Source of the DNA: Anisodus tanguticus
Lineage: Eukaryota > Streptophyta > Magnoliopsida > Solanales > Solanaceae
NCBI GenBank assembly: GCA_034509755.1
Contig: CM067549.1
Location: 50,121,052 to 50,185,051 of the forward strand
Length of the DNA: 64,000 nt
Direction of reading: 5' to 3'
The notes under the pieces are model-generated. The model was not told where the DNA came from, did not search any database, and was given only the letters and a program-made list of their open reading frames with translations. How positions within the stretch are numbered: the stretch's first letter is position 1; the number at the start of each line of letters is the position of its first letter. Both the position numbers and the translations under genes were made by a program. Positions 35,501-48,098 of this stretch are shown piece by piece.

Positions 35501-36408
35501 ACTGTTTTTGTGTGATTTTCGACCAAGAAAGTGCGCTTTTTCCCCATTGTTTTTCTCGCGTTTTTGTGCTGTTTTTGTCTGATTTTCAGGTCTGTTTTCA
35601 GGCCTGTTTTGCTGCTCTTTTCTCCTTCTGTTTTGAGCTAAATGAAGCTCAATATATAGCATGAAGAGGGGCTGTCCAACAGCCACAAACAAGGCTGTAA
35701 TGGCCCTTAAAGGAGGTCATTAAAACAGCCAAGTAATGGCTATTAAGGCCTTGAAGAAGGCTGCCCAAATGCCCCAAGTAATGGCTGTTAATGGAGAGTT
35801 AATCAGCCAAGTAGTGGCTGGTTAATGCTCCAAAACGCAGTCCAACGGTAGGCAGAAAAAGTCTCCAGAAATTCTGGGGACCAAACTGTAAATATTGAAA
35901 CTTCAGGGACCAAACTGTAAATATTGAAACTTCAGGGACCAAACTGTACATATGAAAGAATTCTGGTCCAAAAAGATAATATCAGCCCACAGCCCGTGAC
36001 CCGAGCCCGAGACCGGACCGGACGGGCGGGCGGCGGCGGCGCGCGTGTGGGCTTAGCTTTGAACCCAAGCACATCTAGGTCTTCCCTCCTTTAAACACAT
36101 GGGATACCCCTTGGGGATCCAAACCCTTTACCACATTAGAGACTTATATAGAGAGCAATTCTTCCTATTCCCACCGATGTGGTAGATTTGTCCCACACCA
36201 CATTTCCATGTCTCAAACACCTTACTTCGTGGACCAATATCTCTTTCATTTCTCAACGAAATTAGACGATTCTTGGCCCTACGATCATCTACTCACTTCG
36301 TAGATCATGCATGTGCGAAGAGACAAGGTCTCCAACATGCGGAACACTAGTGTTTAATTCATCAAAGATGGGTGGACGCATCTCCCCGCCAAAGGCTAAT
36401 TTCCAACA
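29570..36408 (-). mobile_element. copia retrotransposon II with long LTRs
   Basis: LTRs at 29570-31066 (3') and 34997-36408 (5'), almost identical but for internal deletions in the right one. On the minus strand they start TGTTGGAAATTAGCC and end GAGTACCAACA (the outer 3' edge is CCAATA). Target duplication ATGTT at 29565-29569 and 36409-36413. A purine tract ending AGAGGGGAT abuts the 3' LTR. Each LTR holds direct repeats of GGGACCAAACTGTAAATATT and a GC-rich segment of CCCGTGACCCGAGCCCGAG and GGGCGGGCGGCGG. The interior is only 3.9 kb, so it is deleted. Confidence 0.9.
31067..34996 (-). pseudogene. copia II internal region, gag start and decayed pol
   Basis: Beside the 5' LTR an open frame (34983-34657) reads MSVKSCVTKSGYGNG and later RRRLKMYFYLAAEGLYLS, the capsid start pattern. 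On the far side, 31950-32160 aligns by eye with the RNase H part of copia III (40500-40720). Between them no domain is intact: stops and indels are frequent and the interior is shorter than a full copia needs. Confidence 0.7.
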
Positions 36409-36413
36409 ATGTT

Positions 36414-38520
36414 CGGTGCATTGAAAAATATATAGTTTCAAATTTTTCTTTGATTCTTTTAATGTAATTTATGTTTAAAAGCCCAAATTTTGTAGAACTG
36501 ATTTCCGTTTCAATTTTTTTTTAATTTATTGTTGATTGATGTTGCAGTAACAAGCCTAATTCTATTTATTTTTTTGATATCCAGCTTCCTGGCTTACGCC
36601 AGACTATTCCTGGAGATAATAGTCCTGGTCCCTCAGTACTACTATCAGTAAATCGTGGAATGTGCCTGAATGACCAGTGTTTGAGAACAAAACAACTGAT
36701 ATCACCTACAAGGTCAACCTAATTCTATTTTATGACTTCAGAAGATTGTGAACCTGAAGAAACTGAAGAAAAGTCATTGAGAGGTTTGCTAACATAGCAG
36801 TAGAAATGAAAAATAGATCATTGTCGAAGAGGGAGATGTGGAAGATTAAGAGCAAGAAATTGAACGGGGTAAGCTCGCAATGTCTACACAGAAATATTTT
36901 AGAGAAATTATTTTAATTTCTACTAGCGAAATAAATCAATTTTTTATATTTTTCTAGAAAGTTTATAGCTTTTTAGCTTTTTGGAACAAGGATGCATTAT
37001 GCAAGCTTGACCAGTGCGTGAGTGAAATTTCTTATTTCTCTACGTGAATTTTGTTTTAGATTGAATTATTACTTTTAATTCTAATATGAATCTTCTCTTT
37101 CTCTTTAGTTTCTTTTTATTTGTAGGAGTAAAAATGAAGTAAGGCTTAGAAAAGTCCATAAGCAACAAGTCTTCTTTATTGTCGGTTTGGATGGGCTTAT
37201 GGCTTTTGATTTATATAATCAAAAGTCATTACATCTAACTTACGACCTTATTTTTGTTATTTTAACTTAAAAATAAGTGTTTAAAAATATATTTTTTATT
37301 TTATCCAAACATTACAAAAGTGCTTAAAAACTATATTGTCTTAAAATAAGCCAATCCAAATGGCCTCTATATCCTTATCTTTGAAAATGTTCAGCAAGCA
37401 TGTACTTCGATCACACTATTCGAAATTGAGAAAAATGACAACATGAAAAGAAAACACACACCCAACACGCTAAGGCATGAACAATAACCATTCTTAAATC
37501 GATGAAACTTGAATATATTAGACGGAGGAGGAATGAAACAATTGAGAATTTTGACTCTATCACATTTTATGAGAAGAAGTTAAGTAAATCAGTTTAACTT
37601 CTAACTTTTTGTACATATAGTACTCTTATTGCAATATTTGTAGTTTTTCTAAATTATTTAATATATGGTATAGTTTGAAGAACAAATAATTCTTATCATA
37701 TTCAATATTCTTCGTAAATGCGATATTGAAATCATATGGGAGAAGAATGTGAGAACAAGTATTGACTATTGAATAGTGAACATTAAAGAAATAAAACAAA
37801 AAAATTGCAAATGCAATATATGAGGAAAGAAATTAAGACACTAAAGTTAGAAATTACAATAATTTAATGATGAAATTTGAAATATATCTTTAAACTTGAT
37901 TCTTGAGTTGAGGGTCTCTCGGAAACAGCTGCTCTACTTACCAAGTTAGAGGTAAGGTCTGCATATACTCTACCTTCCTCAGACCACACGTTGTGAAATT
38001 TCAATGGATATGTTGTTGTATCAAAGGGAAGGGACCAACATTATTTGAATTTCCAAGAAAAGAAAGAAAGACCGATGATGTGAAGCTATGTGTTTTTTGT
38101 GAATATTTATGTGATACCGGGCTTCACATAATTTACGTGTACACATGTATAAATATTATTAACAAAATTAATTAGTATATCTTATTCAAAAAGTTTGTGT
38201 ACTTTTTTTTCTTATTCAGGAGAGTTTAAATCTTTTTGCTGCTTTACTATCCAACCATATTGATTATTATAAGGAGATCTAATAAGTTTCAATATATCTG
38301 TGAAGTGGGTAATAATATTTAGCCAAGTGGCTTATCACAAATCACATGGTAAGTTTTACACAATATTAACGGCAGTAACAATAAAATATATAATAATAAT
38401 AACATATCCAGTATAATTTAAAAGTGACAAATTTGGTGGTTACAAAGGTGTAGGAAACAGAAATTACAAGTAACTGCTAAGTAATACAAAAACTGAAATT
38501 ACAATTCAACAACAAACTGA
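36414..38520. other. Intergenic with one exon-like block
   Basis: 36585-36712 has an acceptor (GATATCCAG), 42 open codons (LPGLRQTIPGDNSPGPSVLL then SVNRGMCLNDQCLRTKQL) and a donor (AAG|GTCAAC), so it may be an orphan exon; not recognised. At 37905-38000 there is an Au-like SINE or LINE tail (CTCGGAAACAGCTGCTCTAC to GGATATGTTGTTGT). The rest is AT-rich with nothing recognised. Confidence 0.35.
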
Positions 38521-38529
38521 AAATTACAC

Positions 38530-41050
38530 AGAAATTGAAGAATAAACTGGAACAGTTTTTGGTATGCTGAGTCGAGTGTTTGCACTCTGTCTTTAAGACA
38601 ATATTGCCATGTATGTATCATTTCTACGTCCTGGACAATTGTCTCCCAAGATAAAACAGCAAATGAACAATTGAGCAAAGGAAACTCAAGTGTTACCGTG
38701 AAGAATTTTGAGTAATGAAATGATGCTGGAAGTTGTAGGAAGAAGAATTAGTTTTTGTTTTTGTTAAGTGTAAAGTGTAGCTCAACAATGGTGACAAAGA
38801 GGTTCTTAAATAGTTGAAGGAGAGGCTGATGAACTGCCTCCATAAGTGCCATTACTGGCCAAGTAATGGCAATTATGGAGGTAGTAATTCCTCCAAAATA
38901 AATGGTGAAGATGTGCAACGGATTGACCATTTAGTAAGAGTAATTCAGCCAAAATAAATGGTTGAATTGAGTGCTGATGGACGTTTCTGCTCTCTGCCCA
39001 ATTCTGACTTTCTTGAAACTTCAGGGACCAAAATGTACATCTTGAAACTCCAGGGACCAAACTGTACATATGAAAGAATTCTGGTCCAAACTGTACATAT
39101 GAAACTTCAGGGATCAAACTGTACATATGGCAAAGTTCTCTGATCCAAAAAGATAATATCAGAAGAAGTACAGCCCACGACCCGTGAACCCGGACTGGCG
39201 GGCGGGCGGCGGCGCGCGTGTGGGCTTTTCTCGAACCGAAGCACATCTAGGTCCTCCCTCCTTTAAACACATGGGATACCCCTTGGGGTCCCAAACCCCA
39301 AGCCAACTTTGAGACTTATAAACAAAACATTTCTTTCTTCCTCCACCGATGAGGGAGAATTGATCCCATACCACACTTTTCCATGCTTCAAACACCTCAC
39401 TTCGTGGACCAATATCTCTTTCATTTATTAACGAAATTTGACGATCCTTGGCCCTACGGTTATCTACTTACTTAGTAGATCATGCACGTGTGAAGAACCG
39501 GATTCTCCAACATGCGTAACACTAGTGTTTAAGCCGTTAAAGTTGGTCGGACGCAACTCCCGCCAAAGGCAAATTTCCAACAATCCCCTCTTGAAAGAGA
39601 TTTTGGCGCACTCACATAGTGCCTTTTCATTTCCAGCAATATTTCAGCGGACCGATGTTGCATAAGGAGAGGTAGCTTCAACTTTGAACCTTCCATAGTT
39701 AATTACCATCGGACTTACTTACTGCGCGGTGAACGTGATGTCTTGAACCGTCGGTGTTTAGTGTAAGCCAAGTCAATAGTACCAACACAACAAATTCCCT
39801 TACTCTATTCTTCGTAATGTTTTGTCCGTTGTGGCCATAGATAACTTCTTGGATTCTTAAGTGCGTTCATTTGAGGTGGCCCATCCTCGCACTTAAATAG
39901 GTGGTCTCCTACAAGGTATCCTGCTATACCCCACTTCACAAGTGTTAGGAACCATTAAAAGTTTCCCAAAACCTAATCTCACTGTTGAGGATCATTAAAG
40001 GTTTTGAAAACTTAACCTTTACCCATACATCATATAACACTTAACGTCTATCGCGGAAACGACTTTGGATTTGGTGTTTCTTTACAGAAATCACTATCCG
40101 AAGTGCTCATGCTTCCACTGAAGCGATCAACTGAACCTTGATAGCTTAGTTTTCCCATTGAACCGAATTACTGGGATCTCCAGTTAGTAAGGTTGGGTTA
40201 CCACTGTATTGGTCCTTATATTTTGGGTTTTAAGCACATTCCCCTAGACAGGCAAACCATCTGATCCTTGGGTAAGCCCTTTGTCAATGGGTCTGCTATA
40301 TTATATTTTGACTTAATGTAATCAATGGATATTATACCCGTGGTGATCAGTTGCCTAACGGTCTTATGCCTCCGTCGAATATGACGAAACATGCCATTAT
40401 ACATAGCATTCTATGCCCTTCCTAGAGCCGACTGGCTGTCACAGTGGATCATTACCGAAGGTATGGGTTTGTTCCAACACGGAACATCCTCTAAGAAGTC
40501 ATAAAGCCACTCAGCTTCTTCTCCTGTTTTATATAAAGCGATAAACTCTGATTCCATTATGGATCGGGGGATACAAGTTTGCTTAGAGGATTTCCAAGAC
40601 ACAGCCCCACCACCAACTGTAAATACATACCCACTGGTGGACTTGGTATTCTCTATATCAGATATCCAGTTTGCATCATTGTACCCCTCTAGTACAACTG
40701 GATATCTCGAATAGTGTAACCCGAAAGTTAACGTATATTTCAGGTATTGTAATACCCGATTCAATGCCTTCCAGTGATCATCACTGGGATTACGGGTAAA
40801 CCTAGCCAACTTATTGACTGCATAAGCAATATCATGTCGGGTGCAGTTTGTTAAATACATCAAACTACCGATCACCTGTGCATATCACTCCTGGTATACA
40901 GGTGCACCAAGATTTTTATCAAGCTTTTGATTTGTATCCATTGGTGACTTTATCGGTGAACTGTCTAACATCTCGAACTTTCTCAAAACATCATCGATGT
41001 AGTGAGACTAAGATAAGACCAGTCCGTCAGACGTCTTAGAGATTGGTGAT
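38530..41050 (-). mobile_element. copia retrotransposon III, 3' part only
   Basis: Same family as copia II. The 3' LTR ends (plus-strand right edge) at 39582 with TTTCCAACA and is followed by the same ATCCCCTCTTGAAAGAG purine tract. Its outer edge near 38530 is blurred by divergence. The pol C-terminal half follows: RNase H at 40875-40411 (IGSLMYLTNCTRHDIAYAVN; STSGYVFTVGGGAVSWKSSK) and the end of pol at 40404-40216 (YIKSKYNIADPLTKGL). The rest of pol, gag and the 5' LTR are missing; at about 41050 it abuts another copia piece. Confidence 0.85.
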
Positions 41051-41054
41051 TGCA

Positions 41055-42621
41055 TCTCTCAATAGGTGGGAGTGGACTGTGATAAAACGTTCAGCCCGGT
41101 CGTAAAGCCCGCAACCATCCGTACCATCCTCAGCATTACTATATCTAAGTTTTGGCCCATTCATCAGCTTGATGTCAAGAATGCCTTCTTACATGGGGAT
41201 CTTTATGAAACGATATATATGCATCAGCTTATGGGTTTCAGGGATCATATTCATCCGAATTATGTGTGTCTGTTGCGAAAATTTCTCTATGAACTGAAAT
41301 AGGCTCTTTGAGCATGGTACCAACGGTTTGCTGATTATGTCTCCTCTATCAGTTTTTTACACAGCAGATCTGATCATTCTCTGTTCATCTATAACAAGGG
41401 TACATACATGGCTTACCTATTATTATTATATGTTGATGACATCATCCTCACCACATCATCTGATGCTCTCCACTGGTCCATTATATCTCTCATTTCCTCT
41501 GAGTTTGCTACGAAGGATCTGGGCCCTTGAGTTATTTCTTGGGCATCTCTGTCACTCGATATTCTGACGGCCTATTTCTATGTCAGAAGAAGTACGCCGA
41601 AGAGATCCTTGACCGTGCAGGCATGACATCTTGCAAACCATCTCACACGCCAGTAAGACACCAATTCCAAGCTCGGTGTTGATTCTGGCCCCCCATATTC
41701 AGACCCGACTCACTATCGTAGCCTGACCGGGGCCCTGCAGTACCTCACATTCACGAGACCTGACGTATCCTATGCCGTGTAACAAATCTGTCTCCACATT
41801 CACAATCCGACGGAAACACACATGCATGCCCTCAAACGTATTTTACGATACGTCCAAGGTACACTTCACTTCCGATTACATCTATACAGGTCCTCGCTCA
41901 TTGGTCGTACTGCTTATTCAGATGCTGACTGGGGTGGATGTCCTGACACCCGACGCTCCACGTCTGGTTACTATATTTTCCTCGGAGATAACCTATTGTC
42001 TTGATCTTCCAAAAGGCAACCTACACTATCCCGATCCAGTGCCGAAGCAGAGTTTAGAGATGTTTCCAATGTCGTATCTGAGTCTTGTTGGATTCGTAAC
42101 CTTCTACTTGAGCTTCACTACCCGATTCAAAAGGCAACACTGGTTTACTGCGATAATATTAGTGCGATATATCTTTCCGGTAATCCCGTCCAGTATCAGC
42201 GCACTAAACACATTGAGATGGACATTCATTTCGTTCGTGAAAAAGTGGCTCATGGTTAAGTTCGCGTCCTTCGTGTTCCTTCCAGATTACAGATTGCCGA
42301 CATTTTCACCAAAGGACTTCCGCGCATACTATTTGATGATTTTCGAGCCAGTCTCAGTGTTCGTAAACCTCCCGCTTCGACTGCGGGGGTGTAATAGAGT
42401 ATTTTCCTAATATTCTTTCATTAATTGTATATCTCTTATTTTAGGTGGAATTATATTTCTATTGTAATTAGGTCTCCTATTTTAAGTAGAATTATATTTT
42501 CTATTGTAATTAGTTTGATTAGTTACCTACTTTAAATATTCTTGTACTACTATATATGTTGTACATTATTGATGAATACAATCAAGGAACATATTTATTT
42601 ACAAATCATTTCCTAGTCTCA
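41055..42621 (+). mobile_element. copia retrotransposon IV, 5'-truncated
   Basis: Starts abruptly in reverse transcriptase (GVDCDKTFSPVVKPATIRT) and continues through QLDVKNAFLHGDLYETIYM, LLLYVDDIILT, RNase H (SDADWGGCPDTRRSTSGYY) and NIADIFTKGL-type end, with many stops and frameshifts. A purine tract CTGCGGGGG precedes a 3' LTR at 42390-42621 (TGTAATAGAG...CCTAGTCTCA). No 5' LTR or target duplication is seen. Confidence 0.85.
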
Positions 42622-43028
42622 AACTAAGCCCTTCTGAATACTTGTCACACGACGGTTTCTACCGTGTCGTTGAACGAAATCTCAACAACTGGTGTGGTGA
42701 GACTATTAGTAATGCTGTTAACATCGATAGTATGAGAAGTGGGGTACGTTACTTTGTTGACACGAAGCGTGGTACTACTACTAATCGCCAGAACTTGGAT
42801 ATGTCTGTTGCTTTAACTTTGAAAATCAAACGTATTTTGGATGGGAGGCTACAAGAATTGTGTCACGCTTGAATGGGGGATGGTACCTTCTAGTAAGATA
42901 TCAATAATGCAGTTGCCGGAGAAAATGGAGATTGATGATGATCAATGTTTGAATGATGACTGTGCCATCTGTTATGAACAACTGTGGAGATTGCATCGTG
43001 TGCATGCTTTGCTCGTATATGTTTCATG

Positions 43029-46000
43029 TATTAGCATTTGCTTTTGTCCCACATTGAAAAAACACATTTGTATCTCATGTAATAGACCCTATATAAAGGG
43101 CTTTACTTGTTTTTCTTTTACTTGCACTTTTAGCTCTCAAGAATAATATTATTTTATTATCTTGTTATTGCTTTGTAAGAATTCATGTTATGAATAAAAG
43201 ACTTTCATGAATTCTATCATGGTATCAAAGCCAAGAGCGCAAGTTAATATTTTTAGCTCGATCGCGGATCCAACTCCGCGGTGAGTTAGTTGGGGGTTCG
43301 CATGCAGCACACCCCTGGTATCAGTTAAAATTTTTTTTGGCTTGTTTTGGAAGCTCGTGCTCGTTTTGGCTGCTTGTGCTCGTTCTGATCTTGGCTTCCA
43401 CATCTGGGTTTCGTCTTCTTGGCTTCCACATCTGATTGGTGAGATCTTGCCTTTTTTATTTTGTTGCTTGTTATTTGGGATTGCTGCGTGTTATTTGGGA
43501 TTGTTGCTTGTTATTTGGGATTTTTCTGTTTAAAATTCATAATGGCTGGAGGTGATGATTCTTTGCAAACTATTGGTGTTCGGTTATATGGAAAAAATTA
43601 TTCCTATTGGAGCTATGTCATGGTAAATTTTCTAAAGGAAAAAGGGGCTTTGGGATTATATGTCTGGAAAAACCAAATGCCCTAAAATTGGAGATGAAAA
43701 TTTTGATGAATTATTTAGGACTTGGGAGACCAATAATTCAAAGATTATTACTTGGATTAATAACTCTGTTGAACAAAGAATTGGTGTTCAATTGGCTAAG
43801 TTCAAAACTGCTAAAGAGATTTGGGATTCTCTGTCAAGATTGTTTGTGCAGAATAATTTTGCTGTTAAATATCAGTTACAATATGAAATTCGTGCTCTAG
43901 TACAAAATGACTTGGGCATTCAAGATTATTTCTGTGCAATGACCACTTTGTGGGTTCAGTTAGCTATGACAGAATCTATTGAATTGCAAGCATGCGATGC
44001 TTATATTAAATACAGAGATGAAGATTGTCTTGTTCAGCTATTGATGGGTCTTCGGTCAGAATTTGAGAATTGTCGTTCAGGCTTGTTGCACCGCAAACCC
44101 TTACCATCTGTTGAAGATGTGGTAAATGAACTTATGGCTGAAGAAACTTGTTTGAAGACTCTAAAAGGGGTACATAAGGCTTCTACTTTTGTACTGGCAG
44201 CTCCTTCGTCTGCACCGGTCCTTGCAGCCCCTACACACCAGTATAGAACATCTATCATGGGTAATTGTAATTATTGTAAGAAGCCATGACACTGGAAGAA
44301 TCAATGTCCTGAGCTACGGAAGACGTCAGGTTCTAAGCCTCCACATTCGGGACAAGGACAGAAGCCTTCTCAACAGAAGCCATATTCTAGGCGTCAATTC
44401 CAGAACTCGTATCCACCGACTCAGGCTGCCTTTGTGCCCTCTCTTGATCACCCAGCTTCAGGAGCCTCTGTGAGTCACAATACTAATTCTGTAGCTGACC
44501 AATTTCAGAAGTTCCTCGCTTTCCAACAGTTTCAACAAAATTCTCAGTCTTATGCTCTTTCTGTTCCTTCCGGCTCATCACCATCTATTGGTTTAGGTAT
44601 CATTTCATCTTCTTGGATCTTGGACTCTGGAGCTGGAAATCATATGTCTCCTGATTCTTCCGTCTTTGTATCTATGTCTTCTGACCCCCCTTCCACTTCT
44701 GTTGTGACTGTTGATGGCACACCTATGCCATTGACAGGCATTGGCACCATTCATACATCCACTATATCATTACCTGATGTTTATTGCATTCCAAAATTAC
44801 ATATGAATCTTGCTTCTGCTGGTCAAATATGTGACTCTATATGTTTTATTGGATTCTTCCCTAATTCTTATTATGTGCAGGATCTAAAATCCAAGAGAGT
44901 GATTGGGATAGGGCGTAGAAAGGGGAGAGGTCTATATGTTTTGGATGAGCCGCATCTTCCTACTCATGCAGCAACTATGTCTGTTAATCTGTCTTCTTTT
45001 CATTTAACACATTCCTCTTCGAAGTTTTATTTGTGGCACTCTAGACTTGGTCATGTATCAGATTCTCGCCTGCGTTTTATGTGTAATACTGGTGTTCTTG
45101 GTGATTTACAATCCGATGATATTTCTGATTGTAGTGGATGTAAACTTGGAAAATTTTCTGCTTTGCCTTTTAATCTTAGTACTTTTACTTCTTCTGCACC
45201 ATTTGATCTAGTTCATTCAGATGTTTGGGGGCCAGCACCTATCCCTACTAAGGATGGCTCCAGATATTATGTTTCCTTTATTGATGATTATACTCGTCAT
45301 TGTTGAGTTTATTTGTTGAAAAGACGCTCTGATTTTGTTCATACTTATGCTGAGTTTCAAGCCTATGTGAAAACTCAACATTCTGCCATTATTAAATGTT
45401 TTCAGACTGATTTAGGAGGTGAATATACTAGTGGGGATCTTTATGGTATTTTCAAAGCTAATGGTACAATACATCAGTCTTCTTGTACTAATACACCACA
45501 ACAAAATGGAGTAGCCGAGAGAAAACATAGGCATATTGTTGAGACAACTAGATCCATGCTTTTGTCCGCTAGTGTACCTAGTGAATTTTAGGGAGAAGCT
45601 GTCCTTACATCTGTTTATCTTATTAATAGGATCCCTACCTCTCATAATTCTGGGATTTCTCTGTATGCTAAACTATTTGGTCACACCCCACTATATTCCC
45701 ATTTGAGAGTTTTTGGTTCTACATGTTTTGTTCTACGTCCACATGCAGAGCGTACTAAGTTATCTTCTCGTGTCGCTATTTGTGTTTTTCTTGGATTGGG
45801 GTTAGGCAGAAAGGTTATCGTTGTCATGATCCAGTTTCTGGAAAATTGTATGTGTCTCGTAATGTTTCCTTTATTGAGCATGTTCCTTTCTTTTCCATCC
45901 CACCTACCTCACATGGCATGACAAAATCTGACCTTATTGATATTGATCCCTTTGATGCTGATTGTCCATCTGATTCTACATCTATATCATCTGTTCCTTC

Positions 46001-47917
46001 TCAGTCTTCTAGCAGGTCCCATGATATTTATACTCAGCCCCCTCCTACGCCTATTTCAGAACCTCTTGTGGTTGTAGATCCAGATCCACCTCACTATCCT
46101 AAACGCACTCTGCGATCTACTCAGGTATCTTATTTTGATTATTCTTGCTATGCTCCATCATTCGTTTCCTTTCTAGTTTCTATTAATTCTCTCTGTGAGC
46201 CTACATCCTACTCTGAGGCAGCTCGTGATCCTCTTTGGCAAGAGGCTATGAATGAGGAACTGGCTGCTTTGAACAAAATTGGTACTTGGGATTTGGTTTC
46301 TCTACCAACTGGTAAGAAAACTATTGGTTTTCGATGGGTGTACAAGATTAAGACAAAGTCTGATGGTTCTATTGAGCGATATAAAGCTCGTTTGGTTGCA
46401 AAGGGTTTTGCTCAAGAATATGGTATGGATTATGAAGAGACTTTTGCATCTGTTGCAAAGATGACATCTGTCCGGGTTCTTATTGCAGTGGCCTCTGTTC
46501 GTCGTTGGCATATTTCACAAATGGATGTTAAAAATGTTTTTTTAAATGGGGATCTTCAAGAAGAAGTCTACATGGTCCCTCCACCTGGTGTTTCACATAG
46601 TCCAGGACAAGTGTGCATGCTTAAGAAAGCTCTGTATGGTCTCAAACAAGCTCCAAGAGCTTGGTTCGACAAGTTCTCCACTGTAGTATCATCTCTTGGA
46701 TTTATTTCCAGCTTTCATGATTCGGCGTTATTTGTTAAATCATCCCCTGCAGGTTGTATTTTGCTTTTGTTGTATGTTGATGACATGATCATTACAAGTG
46801 ATGATATTGATAGTATTGCAAACCTAAAATCTACTTTATCTCGCCGTTTTGAGATGAAAGATTTAGGTCATTTACGTTACTTTTTAGGCATTGAGGTAGC
46901 TTATTCTGAGAAGGGATATCTTCTCTCTCAGTCTAAGTACACTGCAGATATTCTTGAGCGGGCCCGTCTCACAGATACTCGTATAGTTGACTCTCCTCTT
47001 GAGGTTAATGTTCGATATACACCTACTGAAGGGGATCCTCTTCCTGATCCCACTTTATACCGTTCAGTTGTAGGGAGTCTGGTGTACCTCACCATTACTC
47101 GCCCTGACATTGCATATGTTGTTCACATTGTCATTCAGTTTGTTTGCTCTCCTACATATGTACATTGGGCTGCAGTTATGCGTATTCTTCGCTATCTTCG
47201 AGGAACGATTTATCAGAGTCTCTTGTTTCCATCGACCTCATCCTTGGAGCTTCGTGCATTTTCTGATGCAGATTGGGTTGCTGACCTAACTGATCGGAAA
47301 TCAACTACTGGTTATTGTGTATTTTTAGGAGATTCACTCATCTCATGGAAAAGTAAGAAACAAGATGTGGTTTCTCGCTCTTCAACTGAGGCAGAGTATC
47401 GTGCTATGGCTTCTACTACGTGTGAGATTGTATGGTTACGTCGGTTATTGGTTGATATGGGTGTCTCTCTTTCTTCACCAACACCGATGTATTGTGATAA
47501 TAAGAGTTCTATTCAGATTGGGCACAATACAGTCTTTCATGAACGTACCAAGCATATTGAGATTGATTGTCATATTATTCGATATCATCTTCAAGAAATG
47601 GCACTCTATCCTTGCCATTTGTCTCATCTTCGATGCAACTTGCAGATTTCTTCACAAAGGCGCATACCTTAAAGCGTCACCGGTTCTTTCTTGGCAAACT
47701 CTCGATGCTTCTGTCTACACCATCGCGAGTTTGAGAGGAGATATTAGCATTTGCTTTTGTCCCACATTGGAAAAACACATTTGTATCTCATGTAATAGAC
47801 CCTATATAAAGGGCTTTACTTGCACTTTTAGCTCTCACGAATAGTATTATTTTATTATCTTGTTATTGCTTTGTAAGAATTCATGTTATGAATAAAAGAC
47901 TTTCATGAATTCTATCA
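43029..47917 (+). mobile_element. copia retrotransposon V, nearly full length, in the RING gene
   Basis: 4889 bp with short LTRs at 43029-43219 and 47742-47917, differing mainly by a 15-bp indel, and a 5-bp duplication TCATG at 43024-43028 and 47918-47922. Ends are TA...CA rather than TG...CA in both LTRs. Primer-binding site TGGTATCAAAGCC at 43220; purine tract TTTGAGAGGAGA before 47742. Coding order is gag, protease, integrase, reverse transcriptase, RNase H, as in copia (RE1-like). Confidence 0.95.
43543..47672 (+). pseudogene. copia V gag-pol (broken)
   Basis: Capsid starts MAGGDDSLQTIGVRLYG and shifts frame near 43680. Then zinc knuckle (about 44265-44310, with a stop in it), protease WILDSGAGNHMS with its catalytic DSG intact (about 44615), integrase (SDVWGPAPIPTKDGSRYY and NTPQQNGVAERKHR), reverse transcriptase with LLYVDDMIITSDD (about 46770), and RNase H (SDADWVADLTDRKSTTGY; SRSSTEAEYRAMAS). 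Breaks: TGA at 44287-44289 and 45304-45306, TAG at 45589-45591, and a one-base shift near 45800. From 45780 to 47672 one frame of 630 codons is open, so decay is recent. Confidence 0.9.
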
Positions 47918-47987
47918 TCATGGAGATTGCATTACAACCTGGTTAGACAAGAGCCATTATTGCCCTATTTGCCGCTATGACATGCCA

Positions 47988-48065
47988 AGAACAACAACAA
48001 CAAAAGTATAATCCCACAAGTGGGGTTATACCCTCGGCTCAAGAAAATCGTTTTCCAGAAGCTGT
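47988..48065. mobile_element. Small Au-like SINE fragment in the RING gene tail
   Basis: 78 bp (AACAACAACAACAAAAGTAT ... ATCCCACAAGTGGGG ... CTCGGCTCAAG) flanked by a 12-bp duplication TATGACATGCCA (47976-47987 and 48066-48077). Long A/T-rich target duplications are typical of LINE-mobilised SINEs. Removing it restores RYDMPTAELDS and a stop. Confidence 0.75.
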
Positions 48066-48098
48066 TATGACATGCCAACTGCTGAATTAGACTCCTAG

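Larger units (their letters stand above)
42622..48098 (+). pseudogene. RING-H2 finger gene split by copia V and a SINE piece
   Basis: Pieces 42622-43028, 47923-47987 and 48078-48098. The first gives DGFYRVVERNLNNWCGETIS, LDMSVALTLKIKRILDGRL and, after a frame change near 42870, PEKMEIDDDQ and CAICYEQL. The insertion lies inside the RING: before it CSYMFH, after it GDCITTWLDKSHYCPICRYDMP, then TAELDS and stop. RING-H2 proteins are E3 ubiquitin ligases. Damage: frame shift near 42870, another between CAIC and CSYMFH, Tyr in place of the first zinc-binding His (CSH to CSY), copia V, and a 78-bp insert (47988-48065) flanked by TATGACATGCCA. It cannot make a RING finger. Confidence 0.85.
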
